This document shows positions 59,401 to 64,000 of a DNA stretch of 64,000 bases, in pieces. How positions within the stretch are numbered: the first letter of the stretch is position 1; every line of letters begins with the position of its first letter. Source of the DNA: Adiantum capillus-veneris (taxonomy: Eukaryota; Streptophyta; Polypodiopsida; Polypodiales; Pteridaceae). Where the stretch lies: NCBI GenBank assembly GCA_014529385.2, contig CM043950.1, positions 69,434,935-69,498,934 on the forward strand, in the 5' to 3' direction. The position numbers and the translations under genes were made by a program. The notes below the pieces were generated by a model that saw only the letters and a list, made by a program, of their open reading frames with translations, did no database searches and was not told the origin of the DNA.

Positions 59401-61261
59401 GATTTTGAGTTTCAGTTATTTTGATCAATGTATTTTTATTGACTTAAAGGTCACAGAAGTGTTCAACTTTGCGCAAGATGACTTACTGAGTGAGGATGTC
59501 ATGATTCTTGATACTTTCACGGAGATTTTTGCATGGGTTGGTCAGAACACTGACTCCAAGGAAAAGCAGCAGGTTTTTGATATTGCTCAGGTGTCAAACT
59601 GTTCCTCATTGAAGGGTCAATTTTCAGTAGATTATAAGAAATTTTCTAATAGGTGGAAGGACCGTGCAGAAATACATTGAAAGAACAGCTGCACAAGAAG
59701 GTCTTCCAGAGAACATACCTGTGTATAAGGTGACGGAAGGCAATGAACCCTTCTTCTTCACCAAGTACTTTGAGAGCTGGGATCCAGTCAAAGCAGCAGT
59801 AAGTTCACAAGCACTTGGAGCATGATATCAATTGAATTTTTTGAAAATTGCATCTAACTGCTTGGCTAAGCTTCCAGACAGGCTAACTTTTGGCAAGCTA
59901 TTCTTTCTATCCTGTGACATGTAAATGTTAAGTCAAAAGCATGTGCTTTTTGTCGGAGGGTGAATGTTATTTAATTTGTAAAGACCGCTCATAGTGGTGG
60001 TAGAGCTCGACCGGTCACCGAGAGCAAGCCACCGGAGAGTGGATGCTGAGTGTTTGAGGTTCAGGGATTAGGGCCACCAGGGTCGGAGTGCCTGTGGGCA
60101 GCTGGGCTAGTGTGGACAGGTGGGACAGCCAGGCCTTGTGGTATTATTCTCATAATATCCATATCATGGGTGGTGCATTCTGCACTCTATAGCGTTCTAC
60201 AGTTGGGTGGTGCACCGGAGCTCCTTACCTCCTTCCTTGGCATAGTGGAGTCCATGGTGGCCTAATGGAATGGTAGCATGAAGGTGATGCTTCGTTGTAA
60301 CAAGAAGGTGATGCCACTCGTTAAATAACGTTGTTTGCAGGTGCAAGGAGATTCTTTCCAAAAAAGACTCAATGTCCTACTGGGTAGACCGGCACAAACA
60401 CCAGAGGTAGGTTAGCTTAAGACTCTTATGTGTTTGGCAGTTGCTTAGAAGGTGGTGAAGCAAACACAACTTGTGGCTATGCTCTGACATTTGCAGGCTC
60501 CAAAAAGGCGCACAGCATCAGTTGAGGGAATAGATACTGGATTCTTGACAAAGATGTCCCCTTCAGCAACTAGAACACAGCCAGTAGAGTCCAGTGGAGC
60601 GACACAAAGAGCAGCTGCTATGGCCGCATTATCGTCTACCTTGAATACTGCCAGCCTAGGAGATCCTTCAAGACCGGCTATTAAACCCATCAGGGTAAAG
60701 CTTCCTTCCGCCGACATTTTGGACACCCCACCACCAAAGAAAGAGGCTAAAGGTGGTAGTCCGGAAGGTAAAGATTTTTCTATAAAGTCCATGTCTCCTT
60801 TATGGTTGATGGTGCCAAACTTCACCCTTCATACTTGGCTTTATTCATCCATGTATATGCTGGATCCATACAGTGTCTTTTCCTTCGGAGCCGGAAGATA
60901 ATGTTGAAGTGCCAAATAGTTCTGTTGTCAGCGATGATGTGCAAAGTGTACAAGAGAGCCAGAATGGAGATAATGTGGAACAATCATCAGAATACATCAG
61001 TTATGAAAGGCTTAAAGCTAGATCAGAGAATCCAGCTCCTAATGTAGATCCCAAGAGGCGAGAGGTCGGTTTTTCTTCCTTTCGCATTACTTGCTTTACA
61101 TTAGAAAGCTTAATGCTTACAGATTCTCTTTTGAATGTGCTATGCAGTCCTATCTCTCACCTGAAGACTTCATCAAGGTTTTTGGCATGGAGTCCAAGCA
61201 GTTCTACAGTTTGCCAAAGTGGAAACAAGACATGCAGAAGCGGGCATTGGATCTTTTCTGA
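30202..61261 (+). CDS. VLN: Villin (gelsolin repeats plus headpiece), 22 coding exons
   Basis: Villins bundle, cap and sever actin filaments in the cytoplasm, usually under Ca2+ control. Start codon 30249 ([14 protein letters not shown], the plant villin N-terminus). Exons: 30249-30304, 30506-30605, 30830-30898, 30969-31205, 31320-31497, 31592-31727, 32296-32458, 32550-32700, 32784-32884, 32972-33127, 34246-34314, 34430-34498, 34578-34715, 58808-58936, 59025-59172, 59346-59356, 59450-59590, 59670-59798, 60341-60406, 60497-60767, 60874-61064, 61148-61261. They sum to 2823 nt (940 residues plus TGA), phases agree throughout, and every junction is GT/AG. G1-G3 span about 20-390, G4-G6 about 395-740, a Pro/Ser-rich linker about 750-875 and the headpiece about 880-940. 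Length fits plant villins. No stop or frameshift seen. The isoform number is not assigned. Confidence 0.95.
30249..34715 (+). CDS. VLN: Villin exons 1-13 (G1 to G5 start)
   Basis: Encodes residues 1-541. Recognisable blocks are [67 protein letters not shown], a [18 protein letters not shown] segment, [42 protein letters not shown] and [20 protein letters not shown]. The basic K/R cluster between G1 and G2 ([10 protein letters not shown]) and the ANSLKGRP block are retained. Introns in this part are compact (about 70-1100 bp); the longest holds a 37-nt C run. Exon 1 ends in codon phase 2 with donor GTATCC. Confidence 0.95.
33642..33678 (+). repeat. Poly(C) run, 37 nt, followed by A run
   Basis: An uninterrupted C run in villin intron 10, next to about 12 A residues. 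On the minus strand it is poly(G). Confidence 0.9.
34971..35237 (+). mobile_element. Poly(C) run, short TC tract and 5'-truncated LINE 3' end
   Basis: 27 C residues (34971-34997) are followed by TCTCTCTGTCTC, then LINE sequence from about 35010. That sequence matches the ORF2 end and 3'UTR of the copy at 22745-23040 (ATTCGAGCCATACTCTC, AAGTGCAGATGAGGATGG, GGTCTCATAGGTCATTTTGGCCTTTTGAAGACGTTAACATAACATTT). It has no TC tail on the right. Confidence 0.82.
35371..35439 (+). repeat. (CT)n tract upstream of a LINE tail
   Basis: About 34 CT units, entered from unique sequence (AAAATTGAG) on the left and joined directly to LINE 3'UTR on the right. Confidence 0.95.
35440..35577 (+). mobile_element. 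Very short 5'-truncated LINE (3'UTR only)
   Basis: 138 bp matching 22910-23046 almost base for base: GATTAGGATCCCGCAGTATTTATATTTTG through GAAGACGTTAATATAAC. The 5' junction lies exactly at the (CT)n tract. Confidence 0.88.
35668..36506 (+). mobile_element. LINE copy 2 (family 2), left part: 5' end and most of ORF1
   Basis: Starts with the 5' end shared with copy b (CCCTA.CC..GATTTG.GGCTCGGGTTCGATGGACCCGCC). ORF1 opens at 35852 and reads through the coiled coil without the stop seen in copy b (SFEAWRTNM). It is cut after ..VTGVK by gypsy A at 36507. The last five bases, CAAGG (36502-36506), are the target duplication. It continues at 52619. Confidence 0.9.
36507..37831 (+). mobile_element. 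5' LTR of gypsy A
   Basis: TGTTGC to TTTTGACA, 1325 bp, paired with 51287-52613. U3 has two units of GATGYGTCAYxTGATGGGTGACG. At about 37140-37250 a unit of about 30 bp, CTCTCTAAAAAACGCGATTTT-like, occurs four times. At about 37510-37620 units of the type TTTACGGGAAGTACGGCTTC occur in tandem. AATAAAAGAATACTC at about 37685 is a probable poly(A) signal. Confidence 0.94.
37833..37844 (+). promoter_or_regulatory. Gypsy A primer binding site (initiator tRNA-Met)
   Basis: TGGTATCAGAGC, one base inside the LTR end, exactly as in most plant LTR retrotransposons. Confidence 0.93.
37893..42142 (+). pseudogene. Gypsy A gag-pol, first part, with several stops
   Basis: A single gag-pol frame starting at ATG 37893 ([16 protein letters not shown]) is interrupted by TAG at 38067 and 38247, TAA at 39123 and TAG at 41019, and a frameshift at about 42005. 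Gag core: [27 protein letters not shown]. Knuckle: [14 protein letters not shown] (about 39053-39094). Protease: [44 protein letters not shown]. RNase [17 protein letters not shown]. Integrase: zinc domain HRG...CLVCQK and core [37 protein letters not shown]. The region is cut by gypsy B at 42143. The TAG at 41019 replaces CAG found in gypsy B (FHFQI). Gag and pol share one frame, unlike B. Confidence 0.92.
42138..42142 (+). repeat. Target site duplication of gypsy B (GAAGG), left copy
   Basis: GAAGG precedes TGTCACC at 42143; the same five bases follow the right LTR at 50842-50846. Confidence 0.93.
42143..43620 (+). mobile_element. 5' LTR of gypsy B
   Basis: TGTCACCAGTG to GGCCGGTTTCA. ACAATAAAGAAATACCGAAAGGGGCGCC at 43411-43438 combines the probable poly(A) signal with the motif shared with gypsy 1 and C. 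GGTTTAGGGTTTTGGCCCTAAACGG at about 43103 is a palindromic telobox-like block. Minus-strand open frames inside it have no family similarity. Confidence 0.94.
43621..43640 (+). promoter_or_regulatory. Presumed primer binding site of gypsy B, atypical
   Basis: The sequence directly after the LTR is TGGTTCCATCGATGGGATTA. It begins TGG, as a tRNA-primed site should, but does not match the initiator tRNA-Met complement used by gypsy A, 1 and C. It contains the palindrome CCATCGATGG. The primer is unidentified. Confidence 0.5.
43678..45270 (+). CDS. Gypsy B Gag
   Basis: Up to 530 codons; ATG 43729 ([14 protein letters not shown]) is an equally plausible start. Residues about 1-290 are Gln/Pro/Met-rich and low in structure. 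About 300-450 is the retrotransposon gag fold ([51 protein letters not shown]). The C-terminus is Lys-rich. The zinc knuckle is not in this frame but at the start of the pol frame, so full Gag-Pol needs a -1 shift in the 73-nt overlap (45198-45270). No classical X-XXY-YYZ heptamer was found there. Gag assembles the cytoplasmic particle and packages the RNA. Confidence 0.9.
   Translation: MGLKTQGIIDQTQGIAIMADRPDDVTEDVSSSQGQQTYEVGESSRPPQTDDDIFRTQLATAVAMFTQVMQNPRFLAFLQPPVPSQQVGSLDHIQKPVKAQAQVIHTTQSMETPVHSTENMQSPQPMPKVQEQVAEMPVFQAVPVQPATFQQPIAGSNGQGSNLQAMQQVFPPPSVHPGYFGGGLVFQSMAGHAPENQFYTPGTVFGGAQMMMPNPMYSVMGMQPGFQSTQGQFGMPQANFGMAGITNQQPNMAFPGQVNIGQGTQMNPNSVPMFQSLPYDNLTPLERPTPYKEGGKGVSFTTFTGFDDRKKALSFLQQFDKAYAGENFTEASKVRKAATFLTGNAEQWWTTLLLQGQAPSTWIYFKQIFAAAWLSDDFEADVMTEWHQLNAATCRNLDDYNRKFWKALLPVTSYRFVPLTEQIEKYCCGLPKGLRKYCTKTKVTTLTQLIEVANTGNGLLKGEDCEFNTGVKAGSGKKNSAKKHVPNEAPKGTRESANAGKDKATAELEKGPAKKWKRRFPCKSEEQKKV
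45222..48791 (+). CDS. Gypsy B Pol: knuckle, protease, RT, RNase H, integrase, chromodomain
   Basis: 1189 codons without interruption. Residues 22-35 are the CCHC knuckle [14 protein letters not shown]. The protease site is [12 protein letters not shown] (Asp 92; D-P-G in place of the usual D-S/T-G, also seen in gypsy A). RT shows [20 protein letters not shown] and [10 protein letters not shown] (434-435). RNase H shows [18 protein letters not shown] and [12 protein letters not shown]. Integrase has the HHCC domain ([13 protein letters not shown]) and catalytic Asp, Asp and Glu at about 832, 892 and 929. The chromodomain ([20 protein letters not shown]..) is at about 1120-1180, for targeting to marked chromatin. 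The ATG at 45222 lies inside the gag overlap, and expression as Gag-Pol by -1 shift is more likely than independent initiation. Confidence 0.93.
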   Translation: MEKTFSLQVRRAKEGMRTENKCFICEQPGHIAYNCPTKKRPADSDDKEDKKGKKPMAGLVPDMMGDKPNSDASELCRAWGKVRDQTVLIFFDPGAKANFISLELASKLGIRPEEMGYTVEAGLACPGHTEAVTPIIGKLRLHIQSYVDAEEFYIMPLDGCDVLLGIPWLFRVQGIMDAYNKKITVQSRGKTHILDVKLKGESIPTVSASAIMSVMKKHLSSYLVFAREVSDCDESNLSVLDKERSMFLQQYSDCFSDSLPSQLPPERPEDHAIDLVPGSSPPNKPPYRVSAAQQKEIMGQVQELLEKGLIQPSSSPFCSPVLLVQKKDGSWRMCIDYRALNKNTIKNRFPIPRIDDIMDKLEGAVMFSRIDLKSGYHQIRIRSEDVHKTAFRTTFGLYEFLVMPFGLTNAPATFNRMMDRIFRPHQQFVGTFFDDMIVYSKNEEEHRHHLAIVFEELRSHRLLINAKKSEFFLEEIHFLGHIVSKDGVRMDPAKVEVIKSWPNLKTVHDVRSFLGLCSYYRRFIRNFAEIASPLHALQKKAVTFRWTQKEISAFNLLKEKMTSDPVIVLPDLRKSFVVQCDACGSSIGAVLMQDGRVVAYESRILQGPEMTMQVYEKELLAVIHALLSWKHYLLGADFVVQTDHQTLRYFLTQTKLSEKHMRWANILSMFHFQIVHVEGKKNVVADALSRKPQISAVSIPYHHELDDMREQYANDEDFARVFEQLMDGQRHEHYLLKDGFMMMHGRLCVTKPLRRKVMEESHVPPYAGHRGIDATVKAVETFFYWPTLRRDVDAFVRECLICQKVKFDGQKAPGLLQPLPIPDKPWESIAMDFIFDLPRTQTGNDGIWTIICRFNKHAHFIPVRKKIKPDQMARLFMSNIFEYHGMPQSIVSDRDPRMTSLFWRGLFENMGTTLKFSSSFHPQTDGQSEEANSTVLDLLKCYVSEHKGKWEQYLPLVEYAYNNTVHSSTGKAPFEIVEGGKKVPPILHTKDKIFEADKYVQDMDEMYKKVKVALEKTQAKQKKAADRHRREVVYSLGDWVLLRFEKARLKKMKGKERLFPKLSMRYYGPFQVCDIISDVAYRLKLPDSWKIHNAFHVSLLRPYVGDVPEDMPAEDQPEVEELDEILVPEQILAHKERKVKGKVARRYLVKFRNYPPMDAKWMEEGELAESPTVLSLYLEAFDLQPTLTP
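48792..49364 (+). other. Gypsy B 3' spacer with decayed repeats and PPT
   Basis: 573 bp between pol and the 3' LTR. Contains recurring GATTGTCAGT(G/T)TG.CAAT.GCT blocks near 48812, 48909 and 48975, paired GCTACCA.T.TGTCATTGG blocks near 49117 and 49170, and paired GGTGTTGAATACA(C/T)CA blocks near 49226 and 49284. The polypurine tract TTTCAAGAGGGGAGTA ends at 49364. No gene supported. Confidence 0.75.
49365..50841 (+). mobile_element. 3' LTR of gypsy B
   Basis: 1477 bp, almost identical to 42143-43620. Followed by GAAGG (50842-50846) and then resumed gypsy A sequence. Confidence 0.95.
50842..51274 (+). pseudogene. Gypsy A pol, second part: integrase end and chromodomain
   Basis: Resumes after gypsy [18 protein letters not shown] and [20 protein letters not shown] are the GPF/Y end of integrase. 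The chromodomain [20 protein letters not shown] followed by [15 protein letters not shown] ends at TAG 51272-51274. Intact over this stretch, but separated from the rest by gypsy B. Confidence 0.92.
51287..52613 (+). mobile_element. 3' LTR of gypsy A
   Basis: 1327 bp, TGTTGC to TTTTGTGACA, preceded by a purine tract (AGAGGGA). It differs from the 5' LTR by several dozen substitutions plus repeat-number changes: one fewer CTCTCTAAAAAACGCG unit and one extra TTTACGGGAAAGTACGGCTTC unit. It is followed by CAAGG (52614-52618), matching 36502-36506. Confidence 0.94.
52619..52968 (+). pseudogene. LINE copy 2 ORF1, C-terminal part
   Basis: Continues ORF1 cut at 36506: [77 protein letters not shown]. 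The stop is in the same frame as the ORF2 start at 53005 with an open interval between, the arrangement also seen in the intact LINE. Confidence 0.88.
53005..55330 (+). pseudogene. LINE copy 2 ORF2, deleted and with stops
   Basis: Begins [12 protein letters not shown], with ATG immediately before the endonuclease core. Endonuclease [32 protein letters not shown]; then a deletion near 53725 into RT ([14 protein letters not shown]). TAG at 53983 replaces the Gln of VKQGCPLSP, and YADD (about 54107) is present. TAG at 54526 replaces the Gln of VDQDNW in copy b. The first Cys pair of the knuckle is altered (CKLRG). At 55353-55376 the motif is stop-R-Q-I-T-D-F-F, as in copy b. Dead copy. Confidence 0.9.
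55786..56010 (+). mobile_element. Poly(C) run and 3' tail of a further LINE family
   Basis: 25 C residues at 55828-55852, then ACTTTGTATCAGATTGTAACTTTCACC and CAGTCCCATAGGTGCGAGTTCAGCCTCCCGTGGACGTTAATATAAC. This resembles the LINE 3' core (TCATAGG..., GACGTTAATATAAC) but is diverged in the hairpin region. No TC tail follows. Confidence 0.7.
56100..57330 (+). pseudogene. Decayed LINE ORF2 C-terminus, third family
   Basis: Pieces align with the post-RT region of the intact [83 protein letters not shown]. At 57094-57117 Q-T-T-I-N-D-I-F sits where the other copies have the PIP-like motif, and the [12 protein letters not shown] tail follows. CAG to TAG is seen at about 56397 (LFQ in the intact copy). 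Many stops. Confidence 0.78.
57409..58420 (-). pseudogene. Antisense gypsy integrase fragment
   Basis: Minus-strand order: RNase H end [14 protein letters not shown] (about 58397), a gap where the zinc domain and first catalytic Asp should be, then integrase core [21 protein letters not shown] and [15 protein letters not shown] (58186-57917). [11 protein letters not shown] and [16 protein letters not shown] (57868-57452) follow. The E.VNQ.LEDML form separates it from gypsy A and B (E.ANSTVLD.L), so it is a different lineage. Fragmentary and frameshifted. Confidence 0.85.
58808..61261 (+). CDS. VLN: Villin exons 14-22 (G5 end, G6, linker, headpiece)
   Basis: Encodes residues 542-940. Blocks include [82 protein letters not shown], and the [16 protein letters not shown] repeat region of the linker. 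The villin headpiece comprises [20 protein letters not shown], the [13 protein letters not shown] block and a [14 protein letters not shown] end. The hydrophobic core and C-terminal basic residues expected for F-actin binding are present. Confidence 0.95.
59346..59356 (+). CDS. VLN: Villin micro-exon 16 (11 nt)
   Basis: GAAAATTACAG is flanked by TGCACAG and GTAAGA. Including it restores phase (148 + 11 nt) and gives [15 protein letters not shown], matching the conserved GK(F/L)QV block before NFAQDD. Without it the frame breaks. Confidence 0.9.
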
Positions 61262-62033
61262 GAGTTCTTCCTTCTTGGTTTCTTTGTGTGTGCAGTTTAT
61301 ATGTGCCTTATTCGCATGCATATGCTTGCATCATGAGTCTTTTTTGCTAGTTCAGGGGTTTGTCATTGATTCATGACAGCAAATAATGTTTAGTGGAGTC
61401 GTCATCCGGTGCGAAATTTGATGGTGAGTTTTGTGGAGCTTATCACCTTTGGTGGTGATGTCCCTGTGAACATGTTGTAAATCATGTAGCGGCAAAAGGG
61501 GCCATCTTGGCTCTGTTTACACAATTCATACAAAAAGAGCATTCTTTACAGACTTTGGAAGGCTACTTTCGAATGGCCTTGTATACGGAATTACCTTTTC
61601 TGATTGTAAGGTAGTCTTTTTCATATAAGGATTACAGAGTGAATAGTGAAAAATATATGGTTCTTATGGAGACATCTGTTCATCCTTTGTGGAGAACGTG
61701 AAGCGAAGGATGTGGTTTTGATCGAAAGTTTAATGGGTCTTGTTCATTGGGTGTGTCTTATGAAAAAGGATTATGTCCAATCAGCTCTGAAGAGCAATCT
61801 ATAACAGAGAAGAGAATAGGTAGTTTTGAAGGTAATGATTGGAGGTACTGGCTTTTCAACTAAAAATTTGGATTTGGACTCCAATCGGTGGCTAGAAACA
61901 CCTTGACCTTGGGTGGTGATAAACTCCATGTGATGTATGCACCCACACAAACTTGAACCTCAGCTATGATATTGGGCTTTTTCCTCACTAGATGACAAAC
62001 TCATCTCAAGTTATGATTATTACCATATACATG
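61262..62033 (+). other. Villin 3'UTR and downstream DNA
   Basis: Non-coding sequence after the villin stop. An AATAATG at about 61382 could serve as a weak poly(A) signal; the transcript end is not determined. No gene is seen before the copia LTR. Confidence 0.5.
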
Positions 62034-62241
62034 TGTTAGTGATGTGAACACACTTAGGACCGTTGGGGCATTTTTTCTCTCACTAGGAGGGTTTTCCCCC
62101 ATACATTGTATATACACCCATCACTTTAGGGTTAACTTATCTTTCCGTTGCACACTAAGTAATACTACTCTCTGTTGTGTGCCTTTAGCTTCTTCATCTT
62201 CTTTAAGTTGTGTGTATTTCCTTGCAACCCTATTTCCAACA
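62034..62241 (+). mobile_element. 5' LTR of a copia element
   Basis: 208 bp from TGTTAGTGATG to CTATTTCCAACA, followed by AT and a PBS. The terminal inverted TGTT..AACA fits Ty1/copia. The 3' LTR lies outside the window. Confidence 0.82.
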
Positions 62242-62243
62242 AT

Positions 62244-62255
62244 TGGTGTCAGAGC
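62244..62255 (+). promoter_or_regulatory. Copia primer binding site
   Basis: TGGTGTCAGAGC, one mismatch to the initiator tRNA-Met complement TGGTATCAGAGC, two to three bases inside the LTR end. Confidence 0.85.
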
Positions 62256-62489
62256 AAGTTGCATTCTCCGGGGCATAGTTGCCAGCATCGCCAGTACATG
62301 CCTCGATTTGCTCAGAATTTTCATTTCGGTCTTCGTTGCCATTACAGATAGTATTGCACATGCATTTTCATCCTTTTGTGTAGAACTTTTGTCAGTGCTA
62401 TTTTTTGCATAACAGGTCCTTTACAATCTTTGGGTTGTGGTATATAGCACGTGTTAGTGCTACTTCGTTTCCCTCTTTTCGGGTAGTTT

Positions 62490-64000
62490 TTACATCAGAT
62501 GTACGCACTTGTCATGGTTGACAACAACATAGATGTGTTCAAGATGTTTGTTGCTAAGGATAAATTGGATGGGGACAATTATCCACTATGGGCTTACATG
62601 ATGCAACATGTTCGTGTCAAAGGGAGTTTGGAATGTTGTGGTTGGGCATTGATGTACGTCTTGATTCTGTGGATGTAGGCATTGTTGAGGATGTTGCAAG
62701 TTTTGGTGACAGTTGAGCAAGCTCGTTGGGAGGTTAGAGGTGTGGAGGCTCATGCATTAATTGCATCATTTGTGAAGTGTACTATCACTCCTCATCTTTG
62801 CTCACTCCTCACATTTGCACGGCTAAATCGGCTAAATAGGCTTTGGATATTCTGGTTGGTCTTCATGCAAGTCGTAATTAGGCTAAAATTGCATCGCTGC
62901 GTAAAGAGCTAGAATCTAAGATTATGAATGAGGAAGATGACAGACACTTTCCTTGCTGGTATCAAGGATATTAATGAGTAACTCATTTTTGTAGGCTAAG
63001 TCATTTCAGACAGTTTTCTTTTGTGCAAACTGTTCTAGATGCATTGCTAGATTCCTACGAGTCTTTAACTAGCACTTGGAGACTGATGACTCAAGAAAAT
63101 TTAATGTTGTCAAGTTTGATGCATTATGCACAGTGTTGTTGTAGGAGTCACTTTCAAGAAAAAACAGGGCTAAACAGCATGCAGTTGAACATTGCCTTTT
63201 ATTGTTGCTCAAAGAGAAGGTGGTAATAGCAATGTAGCCACTTCTCATGGATCTTCAATGAGTGGCAAATCACATTTCCCAATGCTTCTGATGGCAACAC
63301 CTCGTCTGGGAATTCTGGTGAAAAGGGCAAAAAGAAGATGCGTTGTTATTATTACAAAACTAGTGATCACTTGATCAAGTAGTGTCTTAAATTGAAGGCA
63401 AAAGAGGCTAAGAAGAAAGAGGCGGATTCTACTACAACTGCAACCTTCTGTAAAAGGAGATTGTGACGTTGGTGTAGATGCAAAGTGGGCATTTAGTACA
63501 GAGTGCACTTATGATCCTTTTGTCTATGATGCATGTATGTCAAGTGTTGCAGATTCACATGTGGTACTTTGACAATGGTGCTAAAAAGCACATCACATTG
63601 CGACTTGTTTACCTCTTTCGAGGCTATTCCTCATGGGAATATAGTCACTTGTGTTAATAATTCTTTTTATCTGGTCCATGGAGTTGGAAAGATTGTGCTT
63701 ACTATTGCGAATGACAATTCTTTCACACTTGTTGAAGCACTATGTGTACTTTGGATCAAGAAGAATCTTTTGTCTATCTTTGTACTTGCTAGACTTGGTC
63801 TTGTTGTGAAATTTGTGGATGACAGATGTTCAATTCATGATCTCGTTTTGGTGATAGCATTTGACATTTTGTGTCCTTGGTTGTATAAGCTCACTTTGTA
63901 TGATAAGTGCTGGTAGATTTTTACAAATGCAGTTGTAGATTCAAAGGCTATTTCATATGTAAAACTTTGATATGCACATTTCGAGCATTTGAATTTTGTC
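62490..64000 (+). pseudogene. Copia gag, knuckle and protease, decayed
   Basis: Gag start region near 62540-62620 (VFKMFVAKDKLDGDNYPLWAYMMQH, in pieces) matches the copia gag opening K.F.G.NY..W...M. A knuckle relic is at about 63340-63400 (CYYYKTSDHLIK.CLKLK). The protease region at about 63550-63860 reads TMVLKSTSHCDLFTSF, IPHGNIVTC and KKNLLSIFVLARLGLVVKFV. Stops and shifts occur throughout. It is the same family as the minus-strand copia at 1990-4300 and continues beyond the window. Confidence 0.8.

Noticed and set aside
62682-62912. Independent small gene downstream of villin
   Set aside because: It lies within the gag part of the copia that begins with the LTR at 62034 and has no separate similarity.
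1-64000. tRNA, rRNA or snRNA genes
   Set aside because: Only PBS sequences complementary to tRNA-Met were seen; no full cloverleaf or conserved box pair could be recognised by eye.

Overview
This is plant nuclear DNA. It holds one host gene, an actin-bundling villin on the + strand, and almost everything else is transposable-element sequence. The villin has plant architecture (six gelsolin repeats plus a headpiece, 940 codons, 22 coding exons with GT/AG junctions). The retrotransposons are Ty3/gypsy chromoviruses, Ty1/copia remnants and LINEs. Large TE-filled introns, several chromovirus families and LINEs whose ORF1 is of coiled-coil/RRM type suggest a large-genome land plant, perhaps a fern or other non-angiosperm; that is inference.

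Layout. 1-5300: two decayed copia elements, one on each strand, with microsatellites. 5890-6349: CT-rich sequence resembling a plant 5'UTR exon, a tentative first exon of the villin. 7740-12379: minus-strand gypsy remnant with a recognisable 5' LTR and PBS, abutting an LTR fragment of another family. 12380-15700: no gene recognised. 15700-28710: a LINE fragment, a gypsy element reduced to LTRs plus decayed gag and repeats, then four LINE units head to tail, three joined to the unit before by (TC)n. One of them (23126-28330) looks complete and intact. 30249-34715: villin exons 1-13. 34716-58807: a 24-kb villin intron holding LINE tails and a LINE split by gypsy A (TSD CAAGG), which is itself split by the intact-looking gypsy B (TSD GAAGG), then further LINE and gypsy debris. 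58808-61261: villin exons 14-22, including an 11-nt micro-exon. 62034-64000: 5' LTR, PBS, gag and protease of another decayed copia.

The most interesting system is the LINE group. Copies sit in or next to (TC)n tracts. They share a 3' stem-loop with compensatory changes. ORF1 and ORF2 are in the same frame with a single stop between them, and in the intact copy no AUG precedes the endonuclease core. ORF2 ends with a motif matching a high-affinity PCNA-binding PIP box (QxxL/I-TD-FF), visible in five copies of different age. Together these suggest a microsatellite-targeted, possibly replication-coupled LINE lineage.
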